Shown here piece after piece: positions 35,104-44,544 of a stretch of 64,000 nt of DNA (position 1 is the stretch's first letter; the number at the start of each line of letters is the position of its first letter). Location of the stretch: NCBI RefSeq assembly GCF_014651375.1, contig NZ_BMWT01000001.1:496001-560000 (forward strand). The letters are read 5' to 3'. The position numbers were made by a program, and so were the translations under genes. The notes beneath the pieces are model-generated. The model was not told the DNA's origin and did not search any database. It worked only from the letters and a program-made list of their open reading frames with translations. The DNA comes from Tateyamaria omphalii (GTDB lineage Bacteria > Pseudomonadota > Alphaproteobacteria > Rhodobacterales > Rhodobacteraceae).

Positions 35104-36234
35104 ATGTTTTATGACGATCTGCCGCGGTTGACGGTCTTTGGGGATGTCGCCGACTTGAGCCACTACACGCCTTTGCCGGATGATTGGGTGGTCGGCGTTT
35201 CTGACATCATAGGGTCCACTGACGCGGTGTCAGCGGGCAAGTACAAGACGGTGAACATGATTGGGGCGGCGGTGATCTCGGCCCAGATGAATGCGGCTGG
35301 TGGTCGGGCTTTTCCTTTTGTCTTTGGCGGGGACGGGGCGGCATTTGCACACCCGCCGGAGTTCGCGAAAGAGGCGGGGCAGGCGCTGGCTGCGGTCCAA
35401 AACTGGGCACGCACCGAATTTGATATGGGGCTGCGGGTGGGGCTGTATTCCGTGGCCGATATTCGGGCGGCGGGGCCAGAGGTGGCCGTGGCCCGCTATG
35501 CCGTATCAGATGGTGTTGATTATGCCATGTTCGCCGGTGGTGGAGTGAGCTGGGCCGAGGCCGAGATGAAGGCAGGCGCCGACACCGTGCCGCCTGTCCC
35601 CGCGGGGACACAGCCCGATCTGACCGGCCTAAGTTGCCGTTGGAGCCATATGAAGGCGCGGAACGGGACGATCCTGTCTTTGCTTTTGTCCCCCGTGGAA
35701 GGTGTCGATGCCGCACGCTTTGGTGCGGTGGTCGAGGCGGTTCTGGCCGAGGTGGCGCATCTGGACCGGGGTGGGCACCCATCGCCGCCCGAGGGGCCGG
35801 GGACGGATTGGCCGCCGGTCGGTGCGACGCTCGAAGCCCATGCGAGCCATGGCGGCAAGGGCGTGAAGGCAGCACGGCGCAAGGTGCTGTTCGAAACCTT
35901 TATTGCCTGGGTGCTGATCAAGACCGGCATCAAGCTGGGCGGGTTCGATCCGACGCATTATCGCAAGACGGTTGGCGGCAATGCGGATTTTCGAAAATTT
36001 GATGACGGCTTGAAGATGACCATTGATTGCGATGCGGGGACGGTGTCGCGCCTGCGCGCCATCTTGGATGAGGCGCGTGCGGATGGTGTGGCGCGCTACG
36101 GCATGCACACCCAGGACGAGGCGATGATGACCTGTATTGTGCCGTCCATCATGGACGACACGCATGTGCACTTTATCGATGGTGCGGCAGGTGGCTACAC
36201 GCAGGCGTCGGTTGGGCTGAAAGCCACGCCCTAG
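35104..36234 (+). CDS. DUF3095 family protein with nucleotidyl-cyclase-like start
   Basis: A 376-residue cytosolic protein of the DUF3095 family. The segment VVGVSDIIGSTDAVSAGKYKTVNMIGAAV (residues 29-57) resembles the first metal-binding strand of class III cyclases and GGDEF-like palms (D-I-x-G-S/F-T), and AFPFVFGGDGAAFAHPP (69-85) resembles the second (GD). No consensus substrate residues of active cyclases follow, and the C-terminal half (residues 240-376) has no known fold that I can name. It may be a nucleotide-binding or divergent cyclase protein; function unknown. ATG 35104 follows GAAGAGG. The stop shares CTAG with the opposing aldolase gene. Confidence 0.87.
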   Translation: MFYDDLPRLTVFGDVADLSHYTPLPDDWVVGVSDIIGSTDAVSAGKYKTVNMIGAAVISAQMNAAGGRAFPFVFGGDGAAFAHPPEFAKEAGQALAAVQNWARTEFDMGLRVGLYSVADIRAAGPEVAVARYAVSDGVDYAMFAGGGVSWAEAEMKAGADTVPPVPAGTQPDLTGLSCRWSHMKARNGTILSLLLSPVEGVDAARFGAVVEAVLAEVAHLDRGGHPSPPEGPGTDWPPVGATLEAHASHGGKGVKAARRKVLFETFIAWVLIKTGIKLGGFDPTHYRKTVGGNADFRKFDDGLKMTIDCDAGTVSRLRAILDEARADGVARYGMHTQDEAMMTCIVPSIMDDTHVHFIDGAAGGYTQASVGLKATP

Positions 36235-36998
36235 CGTTTCCAGCGTTGCGCCAACTCGCGCAGACTTTTGGCGAGGATCAGAAGGTCGAGGCCTGTGGCC
36301 ACGAACCGTGCACCCCAGTCGAGGGCGTCCTGTGTGAATTCGGGTGTCGTGGTGAGGATGCCGGGCGCTTTGTCAGCTGCTTCGATCTGGGCGATGGCAC
36401 CTTTGATCGTGGCCTGCACTTCCGGATGAGTGAGCTGGCCCATATAGCCCATATCGGCAGAGAGGTCCGCTGGGCCGATGAAGACTCCGTCGATGCCGTC
36501 AACCGCGAGAATGTTGTCGAGATTGGCGATGCCTGCGCGGTTTTCGACCTGGATCAGCAGGCAAATTTGATCATCTGCCGTGGGGCCATAATCCGTGATT
36601 GCACCAAAGCGGCTGCACCTCGCGCCGGAATAGCCTACCCCGCGCCCGCCTGTTGGGGGGTAGCGGACGTCATGCACCAGTTGCCGAGCCTGTTCCGCCG
36701 TTTCCACCATGGGCACCAACACGGTTTGCGCGCCCGCGTCGAGGACTTGCTTGATGATCCATGTCTCGCCTACGGGCACGCGCACGGCGGCGTGACTGTC
36801 GGAAGCTTCCAGAGCCATGAGTTGCATGCGCATTTTCGAGATATCATAGGGCGTGTGTTCGCCATCGATCAGAAGCCAGTCGAACCCTGCCGTGCCTGCG
36901 ATTTCCGTGGCAAGCGGGTCGCCGAGGCTGAGCCAGCAGCCAATGACGGTTTCGCCATTTTTGATCGCGGTCTTAAACGGATTGGTGGGGGCGGGCAT
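36231..36998 (-). CDS. HpcH/HpaI-type class II aldolase
   Basis: A 255-residue metal-dependent aldolase of the HpcH/HpaI family, which cleaves 4-hydroxy-2-oxo acids to pyruvate (or oxalacetate analogues) and an aldehyde. Key features: GCWLSLGDPLATEIAG, DWLLIDGEHTPYD (catalytic His), RVPVGE, LVPMVETAEQA, RGVGYSGARCSRFG, the metal site IQVENRAGIANLD and VFIGPADLSADMG. Closest named activity is 4-hydroxy-2-oxoheptanedioate aldolase, but no hpa genes are nearby. ATG 36998 follows AGGAGA. Confidence 0.93.
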   Translation of the reverse strand: MPAPTNPFKTAIKNGETVIGCWLSLGDPLATEIAGTAGFDWLLIDGEHTPYDISKMRMQLMALEASDSHAAVRVPVGETWIIKQVLDAGAQTVLVPMVETAEQARQLVHDVRYPPTGGRGVGYSGARCSRFGAITDYGPTADDQICLLIQVENRAGIANLDNILAVDGIDGVFIGPADLSADMGYMGQLTHPEVQATIKGAIAQIEAADKAPGILTTTPEFTQDALDWGARFVATGLDLLILAKSLRELAQRWKR

Positions 36999-37115
36999 GG
37001 GTGGTCTCCTTCGTTTGGCGCACCCTAGACCTGCCGTTGCACTCGTGGCTACTGGTGAAATGAGGCGCATGCGCGCCGTGCGATTCTATACATCTGCTTC
37101 CAGAAGATGGGTTTT

Positions 37116-37149
37116 GCCTCCGGCGGTGGTATTTTCAGTCAGAAGAAGA
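37116..37149 (+). repeat. 34-bp intergenic element, copy 3
   Basis: Left half GCCTCCGGCGGTGGTATTTT, right half CAGTCAGAAGAAGA. This is the best consensus copy and differs from copy 4 at only two positions. It ends five bases before the stop codon of the winged-helix membrane protein gene. Confidence 0.6.
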
Positions 37150-37154
37150 TGCGA

Positions 37155-37859
37155 TCAGAGAACTTTGATCACATCCTTTTCGACCGCCAACATGTAACCG
37201 CGGCGTGCGATATTCTTGACCAGCAGTTCGCTGACGATCTGGTTGCCGAGCGTGTCCCGCAGGCGCTTGATGCGGGTAGCCCCTGCGGCCTCTTCGCAAT
37301 CGGCGGCGCTGCGGCCTGAAATGACCCCTTCGATTTCCGAACCCGAGAGAACGTCATCGTCCATGCGCGCTTCGGCCAGAACCGACATGGTTTCCATGGC
37401 GGCATCCGTCAGTTTGAAGCCGAGGTTGTTAAGGTACACGGTGTTCTCCTCGCGGCTGATCAGCAGGGAGTTCACCTGAATGCCGGCGCGTTCGATTTGG
37501 GCCATGCGGCGGTTGAAGCCCACGAGAAGCAGCAGGAAGACCAGCGCTGCGATCATCATGCCGGTGGCAAAGACCAGCAGCACGAAGATGACGAGCCGAT
37601 AGCTGGCCAACGTATCGGCAAAGGCGGTGCCGGACTGGGCGAGGATTTCCAGAAGCTTGATTTCCGCCTGGCTGGTGAGGTCGGCATTTTCGATGAACAT
37701 CCGCTCGACGCGGGCGTCAAAGGCACCTGCATCCGGCAAGGTGAAAAAGAGAAGGGCAGCGGCCAGAACCAGAAGAAGGAGGATGCCCGCGATGCCAAGG
37801 GTCACGAGCCGACTGCCTGTGCGCCGCATGTCAGAAGCGGAGGTAGTATGGTCCTGCAC
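37155..37859 (-). CDS. membrane-tethered winged-helix (OmpR/PhoB-type) regulator, putative
   Basis: A 234-residue protein with two transmembrane helices (about 18-40 and 88-114) enclosing a 47-residue periplasmic segment, then a cytoplasmic C-terminal part. Residues 140-230 read like a winged-helix DNA-binding domain of OmpR/PhoB type: LGFKLTDAAMETMSVLAEA, a middle helix pair, then ATRIKRLRDTLGNQ and NIARRGYMLAV, matching the xRxLRxKLG ... VRGxGYxL pattern. I infer a one-component transmembrane regulator, reversed in topology from ToxR/CadC (DNA-binding domain at the C-terminus). GTG 37859 has AAAGGA six bases upstream; ATG 37829 is the alternative. Its 5' end overlaps a small secreted protein gene by 29 bases. 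Confidence 0.7.
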   Translation of the reverse strand: MQDHTTSASDMRRTGSRLVTLGIAGILLLLVLAAALLFFTLPDAGAFDARVERMFIENADLTSQAEIKLLEILAQSGTAFADTLASYRLVIFVLLVFATGMMIAALVFLLLLVGFNRRMAQIERAGIQVNSLLISREENTVYLNNLGFKLTDAAMETMSVLAEARMDDDVLSGSEIEGVISGRSAADCEEAAGATRIKRLRDTLGNQIVSELLVKNIARRGYMLAVEKDVIKVL

Positions 37860-38112
37860 TTGCTTTCCTTTGATCGAGACCTTCGGGGCCAAATACAGAT
37901 TGGACCTGCAGCAATGTCCAGCCTTGCGCGGCCAGTCGTGATTTGAGTTGTTGCGTGGCATTTCCGGCGCTGCACGCACCTGAGACCTGCGCGACACCAT
38001 AGTGCAGGCGCAGCGGGTTGTCCTGTTTGGCCTTGTAGTCCGCAAAGCACTGGGCCTGGGCGGCCCCGGCCAGTGCCAGTGAAAAGGCTATGGATATGGC
38101 GATCTTTTTCAT
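37831..38112 (-). CDS. small secreted protein, possible partner of the tethered regulator
   Basis: A 93-residue protein with a clear signal peptide (MKKIAISIAFSLALAGAAQA, cleavage after AQA) leaving about 73 residues in the periplasm, with Cys22 and Cys47 able to form a disulfide and a C-terminal aromatic tail GPYYLRF. I recognise no family. It overlaps the start of the membrane-tethered winged-helix gene in another frame, so the two are translationally linked, as toxR-toxS pairs are. A sensing or stabilising role for the periplasmic part of the regulator is inference. Confidence 0.72.
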   Translation of the reverse strand: MKKIAISIAFSLALAGAAQAQCFADYKAKQDNPLRLHYGVAQVSGACSAGNATQQLKSRLAAQGWTLLQVQSVFGPEGLDQRKASAGPYYLRF

Positions 38113-38286
38113 GGCTCCAACCTGCTCTGACTTTGACAGATATTCAATAACATCAGTGGGCTGAGATGCCTGATATTCGATAACAGGGGGGTGTTATTGC
38201 CTGTCTGGCGGGGGCGCCCCCAAGTTTGACCCAGCGCAGATGCTGCTTGGTCTGCTCAGTCAAATCTCTTTGGAAAAGGACGCCCC

Positions 38287-38736
38287 ATGACACTTCGTAT
38301 TCATCGCCAGTTTATCGGGACCATTGCCGCTGCTGCCATTGCTATCACAGGTTTCACCGCCGCCCCTGCGCGGGCGGGTGATGACGAGGTTGGGGCCGCA
38401 CTGGCCGCCTTGTTGGGCCTCGCGATCGTGGGTGCTGTCATCCATGAGAAAAAGAAAGATAAGAAGAAGCGGCAGACGGTTCACACGCCGGTGCACCCCA
38501 AACCGCTGCCGAAGCGGGTAAACCGCAAGTTGTTGCCTCAACACTGCCTGCGCAGTTTCCACACCGATCAAGGCAAGCGTCGCCTGTTTGGCGAGAGATG
38601 CCTGCACAAGCACTACAAGTATGTCGATAGCCTGCCGTATCGCTGCCACCGCGAAGTCTATACGCACCGCGGCTGGCGTCAGGGATATGGTGCGCGCTGT
38701 CTGAACCGCCATGGGTTCCAATTGGCCCGTCACTAA
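38287..38736 (+). CDS. secreted or membrane-anchored Cys/His-rich basic protein
   Basis: A 149-residue protein with a signal peptide (residues 1-30, cleavage after ARA), a hydrophobic stretch (35-53, VGAALAALLGLAIVGAVIH), a lysine run (EKKKDKKKRQ) and a basic C-terminal domain with four cysteines (Cys87, Cys105, Cys120, Cys138) and about a dozen histidines in repeated patterns such as CLHKHYKY, YRCHREVY and CLNRHGF. The even Cys spacing (18, 15, 18) suggests two disulfides or a metal site. Function unknown. AAAAGGA precedes the ATG and a strong terminator follows. Confidence 0.78.
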   Translation: MTLRIHRQFIGTIAAAAIAITGFTAAPARAGDDEVGAALAALLGLAIVGAVIHEKKKDKKKRQTVHTPVHPKPLPKRVNRKLLPQHCLRSFHTDQGKRRLFGERCLHKHYKYVDSLPYRCHREVYTHRGWRQGYGARCLNRHGFQLARH

Positions 38737-38777
38737 GAACGGGCAAATGGGCCACGCATTCATGGCCCACCTTGCAA

Positions 38778-38806
38778 AGGGCGGTGTTCGGGCACCGCCC
38801 TTTTTT
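38778..38806 (+). terminator. Rho-independent terminator
   Basis: AGGGCGGTG (38778-38786), loop TTCGGG, CACCGCCCT (38793-38801), then a run of six T. It ends the Cys/His-rich protein gene, 41 bases after its stop. Confidence 0.9.
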
Positions 38807-38867
38807 AGTTGTGCCACCTTACAGTGGTACGCGATGTTTGCACTTTCCTTTGGAAAGTGCGTTTTTT

Positions 38868-38901
38868 GCCTCCGACGGGGATTTTTTTGAAACAGGGAAG
38901 A
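38868..38901 (+). repeat. 34-bp intergenic element, copy 5
   Basis: Begins GCCTCCGACGGGGATTTTTT and ends CAGGGAAGA. Unlike the other four copies it stands in front of a plus-strand gene (rnhB) and reaches to nine bases before its GTG, so its right end supplies part of the ribosome-binding region. It is the most diverged copy. Confidence 0.4.
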
Positions 38902-38910
38902 GGACGGTCG

Positions 38911-39525
38911 GTGCCTGACTTTGAGATGGAAACGCGGATTGGCGGGCGCGTTGCAGGCGTGGATGAGGTGGGCAGAGGACCATTGGCGGGGCCCGTGACG
39001 GCGGCCGCTGTGGTTCTGGACCCTGATGCGATTCCTGATGGGTTGGACGACTCCAAGAAGTTGACTGCGCGCAAGCGTGAGGCCGTTTGGGATGCCATTC
39101 TGCAGACGGCAGAAGTTTCAGTGGCGCATGCCTCGGTATCCGAGATCGAAGAACTGAACATCCTGCGCGCTTCGCACCTGGCGATGGAACGGGCCGTTGC
39201 AGGGTTGCGCATGTCTCCGGATCACCTGTTGATTGACGGCACCATGTTGCCGCGTGGATTCACCCTTCCGGCGACCCCGGTGGTGCGCGGGGACGGCCGG
39301 TCGCTCAGCATCGCGGCGGCGTCAATTGTGGCGAAAATATGTCGCGACCGGATCATGGTGGATTTGGCGCAACAGCATCCCGGCTATGGCTGGGAAACGA
39401 ACATGGGATATCCGTCAAAAAGCCACAGGGTGGCGTTGGAAAATCTTGGGGTGACCCCACACCATAGACGTACCTTCAAACCTGTCCACAATATCTTGTA
39501 TCAAGAAAAAATCGTAAGCCGCTGA
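38911..39525 (+). CDS. rnhB: ribonuclease HII
   Basis: RnhB removes ribonucleotides and RNA primers from RNA-DNA hybrids. The 204-residue protein starts with GTG 38911 behind AGAGGA and carries VAGVDEVGRGPLAGPV (catalytic Asp-Glu), LDDSKKLTARKRE, the central LLIDG aspartate and RGDGRSLSIAAASIVAKI, with C-terminal YGWETNMGYPSKSH. It lies 87 bases before ccrM, a pairing widespread in alphaproteobacteria. An in-frame reading from 38809 would begin directly after the preceding terminator and has no family match. Confidence 0.95.
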   Translation: MPDFEMETRIGGRVAGVDEVGRGPLAGPVTAAAVVLDPDAIPDGLDDSKKLTARKREAVWDAILQTAEVSVAHASVSEIEELNILRASHLAMERAVAGLRMSPDHLLIDGTMLPRGFTLPATPVVRGDGRSLSIAAASIVAKICRDRIMVDLAQQHPGYGWETNMGYPSKSHRVALENLGVTPHHRRTFKPVHNILYQEKIVSR

Positions 39526-39567
39526 TTCAAAAAAGAATTTGACGACGAATCGGGTACGCTACACATT
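39524..39567 (+). promoter_or_regulatory. ccrM promoter region with two GANTC sites
   Basis: GATTC (39524-39528) and GAATC (39547-39551) lie 85 and 62 bases before the ccrM ATG. A -35-like TTGACG (39539-39544) and a -10-like TACACA (39560-39565) flank the second site, with a 15-base spacer. GANTC is the target of the encoded enzyme, so methylation-dependent autocontrol is plausible. Confidence 0.5.
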
Positions 39568-39582
39568 GGCTGCAACCAATGA

Positions 39583-40713
<1,131 letters not shown>

Positions 40714-40775
40714 TTCACGAAACACCGCCAGGTGCCTGCGGCCTTTCAGAAGGCCCAATAGGGCACTGCACCTAT

Positions 40776-40802
40776 GCCCCGCCTTTTTGGCGGGGCTTTT
40801 TT
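40776..40802 (+). terminator. Rho-independent terminator of ccrM
   Basis: GCCCCGCC (40776-40783), loop TTTTT, GGCGGGGC (40789-40796), followed by six T, 63 bases after the ccrM stop. Confidence 0.93.
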
Positions 40803-40849
40803 GTTAGGAGCACTTACATTGGAGCACAGAAGCCAAGAGGGCAGAGATC

Positions 40850-42202
40850 ATGGTGGATGCAAGCAGCGCGTTGCCGGTGTCGCAGCGCACGGATCGTGAA
40901 GACGAAATTCCCGCACATCGGCACGCGCAAGAAGCGCTCGCCCGCAACAAACGCGAAGGGATGGACCTGGCGGTAAAAGCACGGGTCGGGGCGCTGTCTG
41001 TCACCGCCGTCATGCTGGTGTTTCTGAACCCGAACTGGGATGTGGTTTGGTATCTTTTCCTGTTGTTCTGCCTTGTACTGGTGGGACTGGCACAGCGGCG
41101 TGTTGGTCGGGTGGGGCAGTCGCGGGCGGAATTGGCCCTGTTGTTTGCTGACCTCTTGTTGATGACCCTGGCGTTGCTTGTGCCCAACCCATTGCAGGAC
41201 GATCCGATGCCGACGGCGTTGATCTACAATTTCGAGGTCTTTCAATACTTCTTCATTATCTTGGCGGCGGGTGTGCTGACCTATTCCTGGCGCACGATCA
41301 TTGCCATCGGGAACTGGACAATGGCGATGTGGCTGACCGGTACGCTCTGTGTCTGGTGGTTTGGCAGGACCTTTCCGGAACTGACCGATGCGGCCAATGC
41401 GATGTTTCCCAACCATCCGGATCTGGCTCAGCAGTTTGACCCGAACAATGTGAATTGGGATTTGCGGTTTCAGCAGGTCGTTGTGTTTCTGGTTGTGGCA
41501 TTGATCCTGGCCGTGGCTGTGCGCCGGTATCAGATGCTGGTCCTGGACAGTGCCGAAATGGCGCGCGAGCGGACCAATCTGGCGCGGTATTTTTCACCAA
41601 CAATGGTGGATGAGTTGTCGACCAAGGACGAACCATTGGGCCAGATCCGCAGTCATGACGCGGCGGTCCTGTTTGTCGATATCGCCGGCTTTACTGCCTA
41701 TGCAGACAAGCGACCGGCCCAAGAGGTGATCGAGACCTTGCGTGCCTTTCACGCCAGGATGGAGAGCGAAGTATTTGCCCATGGTGGCACCCTTGACAAG
41801 TACTTGGGCGACGGGTTGATGGCGACCTTTGGTACACCGTTGCCGTTGCTAGATGATGCGGTCCGTGCTGTTGCGTGTGTGAAAGCGATGGTGGACCGGA
41901 TGGATGCGCTGAATGCTGACCGTCGTGCCGAGGGCTTGCCTGAAATCGATGCACGATTTGGCCTTCACTACGGGCCAGTTGTTTTGGGGGACATCGGCGC
42001 AAATCGGCTTGAGTTCGCGGTTCTGGGCGACACTGTGAACGTGGCAAACCGGCTCGAAGCGATGACCCGTGCGCTGAATGTGCGGGCCATTGTGAGCGAC
42101 GCTGTTGTGACCGCCGCAGGCGTGTCAGAGGGTTTCCGCCGCGCACCTGACCAGTCGGTACGCGGTGTGGCAAAACCTCTGTCATTATGGGTGATGGACT
42201 AG
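40850..42202 (+). CDS. class III adenylate cyclase, membrane-bound
   Basis: A 450-residue protein. Residues 35-230 hold about six helices forming a membrane domain; the rest is the cytoplasmic cyclase domain: VLFVDIAGFTAYAD (first metal Asp), GGTLDKYLGDGLMATFG (substrate Lys and second metal Asp), and FAVLGDTVNVANRLEAMTR (adenine-selecting Asp/Thr plus transition-state Asn and Arg). All catalytic residues for ATP to cAMP conversion are present. Membrane topology resembles the six-helix class III cyclases such as CyaA of rhizobia. The stop shares CTAG with alkB on the other strand. Products could act on the CNB domain encoded at 2389 or on SbtB, which is speculation. Confidence 0.93.
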   Translation: MVDASSALPVSQRTDREDEIPAHRHAQEALARNKREGMDLAVKARVGALSVTAVMLVFLNPNWDVVWYLFLLFCLVLVGLAQRRVGRVGQSRAELALLFADLLLMTLALLVPNPLQDDPMPTALIYNFEVFQYFFIILAAGVLTYSWRTIIAIGNWTMAMWLTGTLCVWWFGRTFPELTDAANAMFPNHPDLAQQFDPNNVNWDLRFQQVVVFLVVALILAVAVRRYQMLVLDSAEMARERTNLARYFSPTMVDELSTKDEPLGQIRSHDAAVLFVDIAGFTAYADKRPAQEVIETLRAFHARMESEVFAHGGTLDKYLGDGLMATFGTPLPLLDDAVRAVACVKAMVDRMDALNADRRAEGLPEIDARFGLHYGPVVLGDIGANRLEFAVLGDTVNVANRLEAMTRALNVRAIVSDAVVTAAGVSEGFRRAPDQSVRGVAKPLSLWVMD

Positions 42203-43335
42203 CGCGGAAGCGGGTTCGCTGCCTTGTTGTACGCGGTCCAGTCCGTGATTTCGGGATAGTACATATCCCGCCACTTCTGCACGCGTGGGTTCATGACGCG
42301 TTTCCACACCTTGGGCATCATCGCTGCAATGGTCATGACCGGATAACCGTAGGGCAGCTGGGGTGCGTCAGCTTCGGTATAGTTTTGCAGCACCGGGAAG
42401 CGGCGGTCGGGCTTGTAGTGGTGGTCCGAGTGCCGCTGCAGGTTGATCAGAAGCCAGTTCGATGCCTTGTGCGCGGCGTTCCAAGAATGGCGTGGCTGCA
42501 CGTGTTCATATTTGCCATCGCCCAGGTGTTTGCGGGTCAAACCGTAGTGTTCAATGTAGTTGACCAGCTCAAGCTGCCAGATCGCAACGCCCGCTTGCAG
42601 GATGAAGAGGCCCACGCCTGCCCAGCCACCAAGCGCAAAGGCCAGAAGAAAGCACACCAGTTGCAGGTAGGCGTATTTCCAGAAGGGATTTGAACTGTCT
42701 GTTGCGGGTAGGTCCTTGCGGGCCAGCATCGCCTTTTCGGCATTCCATGCAGACAAGAAGCATTGCTTCAGAACGCGGGGGTAAAAGCGGTAGAAACTTT
42801 CGTTCATGCGGGCGGTGACCGGGTCGCGCGGGGTGGCGACATAACGGTGATGCACAAGCAAATGCTCGGACCGGAAATGGGAGTAGAGCACCATGGCCAA
42901 GAGCGCGTCGCCCAGCCAGCGTTCGAGCTTGTTCTTCTGGTGCATCAGCTCGTGGCTGTAGTTGATCCCGACCGTGCCGGTGATGACGCCAACGCCAAAG
43001 AAGATCACCAGCTTTTCGATCGTGTTGAGGTGATCGGCCGGTGCGACATAGGCAATCAGGCCAAACAGCATCAGAAATTGCGCAGGCACCCATGCGGTTG
43101 TGATCATCCGGTACCAGAACAGGTCATCCTCGGTCGCTTCAAGATCGGCGTTGTCGGTGTTCAGGCCCACCGCGAGATCAAGGATAGAGAACATGTACCA
43201 TGTCACCACTGGCAACAGGATCACGGTCCAACCGCCATAGACGGCGCTAACAATCGCCAGCGGGATTAGCAGGAATGACATGGCGAAGGGCAGGGCATTC
43301 TGCACCTTGGCAACGGTTTCCGGCGGCAGTGTCAT
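42199..43335 (-). CDS. alkB: alkane 1-monooxygenase
   Basis: AlkB is a membrane diiron enzyme that hydroxylates n-alkanes at the terminal carbon with electrons from rubredoxin. The 378-residue protein has six helices and the full histidine set: HELMHQ, HLLVHHRYVATP, the AlkB signature NYIEHYGL and LQRHSDHHYKP. Residues are consistent with a true AlkB and not a fatty-acid desaturase. No rubredoxin or reductase gene is near. ATG 43335 has AGAGGA upstream; the in-frame start at 43362 would add nine residues. Confidence 0.94.
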   Translation of the reverse strand: MTLPPETVAKVQNALPFAMSFLLIPLAIVSAVYGGWTVILLPVVTWYMFSILDLAVGLNTDNADLEATEDDLFWYRMITTAWVPAQFLMLFGLIAYVAPADHLNTIEKLVIFFGVGVITGTVGINYSHELMHQKNKLERWLGDALLAMVLYSHFRSEHLLVHHRYVATPRDPVTARMNESFYRFYPRVLKQCFLSAWNAEKAMLARKDLPATDSSNPFWKYAYLQLVCFLLAFALGGWAGVGLFILQAGVAIWQLELVNYIEHYGLTRKHLGDGKYEHVQPRHSWNAAHKASNWLLINLQRHSDHHYKPDRRFPVLQNYTEADAPQLPYGYPVMTIAAMMPKVWKRVMNPRVQKWRDMYYPEITDWTAYNKAANPLPR

Positions 43336-43418
43336 GTCGGTTGATCCTCTGGTTGCGCGCACCGCAGCTTAAAGACAAGTGGCCGTTTCTGCCAAGGGTG
43401 ACGCCACGGTGCGAATTG

Positions 43419-44462
43419 TCACTTCTGCGCCAGATCAAAGGCCTTGCGCATGACCGTCGGCAGGTCGGAGGGACGAAATTGATCGCGCGGCAGGTAGAAG
43501 CCGCGCTCGGGCTCGGCATTGCTGACGTTCGCGACCATCACGTCAAGGATCAGGTGGAAATGGGTGAAGGTGTGCCGTACCTCACCGTCGAGCTTGATCC
43601 AGTCAGTTTCAAGCGGTGCGTTTCGGGGGCGGGGTTCGGATGTATCCACCCATTCTGATCCTGGCCAGCCCATCATTCCCCCCAACAATCCCTTGTCCGG
43701 GCGCGTTTCGACCAGCCAAGCGCCATCGTTGCGCTGGGCAAGGTAGACGGTGCCGTGGCGGATGGGTTTTGCTTTTTTCGGTGTTTTCTTCGGCAGCTCT
43801 GGCGCTGTTCCAGCGGCACGCGCCTGACACGGTTCACGCCACGGGCAAATGCCGCAGGCTGGGGATTTCGGGGTGCATATTGTGGCCCCCAAATCCATGA
43901 CCGCCTGCGCGTGGTCGCCGGGACGGTCTTGGGGCGTCAACCTGTCAGCATGTTCGGTCAGGATCGGCTTGGATGCTGGCAACGGCGTATGTTCGTCGAA
44001 CATGCGTGCCATGACCCGCTCGACGTTTCCATCAACAACGACGTGTCGCAGGTCGAAGGCGATCGAGGCGATGGCGGCAGCCGTGTAGGGGCCGATGCCT
44101 GGTAGTCTTAGCAGTGCGGCGTGGTCCGCAGGAAATGTACCATCGTGATCGGCGACCACGGCACGGGCGCATTTCAGCAGGTTGCGGGCGCGGGCGTAGT
44201 AGCCCAGCCCGGCCCATTCACCCATGACCTCTGCATCCTCTGCAGCGGCGAGATCGGACACCGTGGGCCAGCGTGTTATGAACCGTTTGAAATACTCGGT
44301 GACGGCGGCAACAGTTGTTTGTTGCAGCATGATCTCGGACATCCAGACGGCATAGGGGTCGGGGCGCACGCCTGCTTTCTTGTCCGTTGGCCCCACTCGC
44401 CACGGCATTGCGCGCGCATGTACGTCGTACCAATCCAGAAGTTCATTGCTGAGGTCACGCAA
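43419..44462 (-). CDS. mutY: A/G-specific adenine glycosylase
   Basis: MutY removes adenine mispaired with 8-oxoguanine. The 347-residue enzyme has the catalytic helix start WMSEIMLQQTTVAAV (catalytic Glu), the HhH-GPD region LLRLPGIGPYTAAAIASIAF with VVVDGNVERVMARMF (catalytic Asp), the [4Fe-4S] cluster cysteines CTPKSPACGICPWREPC, and the C-terminal MutT-like domain that reads 8-oxoG. The only suitable start is TTG 44462, with AGGAGA ten bases upstream. It is divergent from the DUF721 gene. Confidence 0.95.
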   Translation of the reverse strand: MRDLSNELLDWYDVHARAMPWRVGPTDKKAGVRPDPYAVWMSEIMLQQTTVAAVTEYFKRFITRWPTVSDLAAAEDAEVMGEWAGLGYYARARNLLKCARAVVADHDGTFPADHAALLRLPGIGPYTAAAIASIAFDLRHVVVDGNVERVMARMFDEHTPLPASKPILTEHADRLTPQDRPGDHAQAVMDLGATICTPKSPACGICPWREPCQARAAGTAPELPKKTPKKAKPIRHGTVYLAQRNDGAWLVETRPDKGLLGGMMGWPGSEWVDTSEPRPRNAPLETDWIKLDGEVRHTFTHFHLILDVMVANVSNAEPERGFYLPRDQFRPSDLPTVMRKAFDLAQK

Positions 44463-44544
44463 GAGTTATGGCTCTCCTATTGAGATTGCTGGTGATCACG
44501 CCTTGATCCGTTATGATCACGAGTGAGTGACAGGGAACATAGCT

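Noticed and set aside
43398-43422. GTGAC-N15-GTCAC inverted repeat between alkB and mutY
   Set aside because: One arm is the mutY stop region and the spacing is unlike known operators; considered chance.
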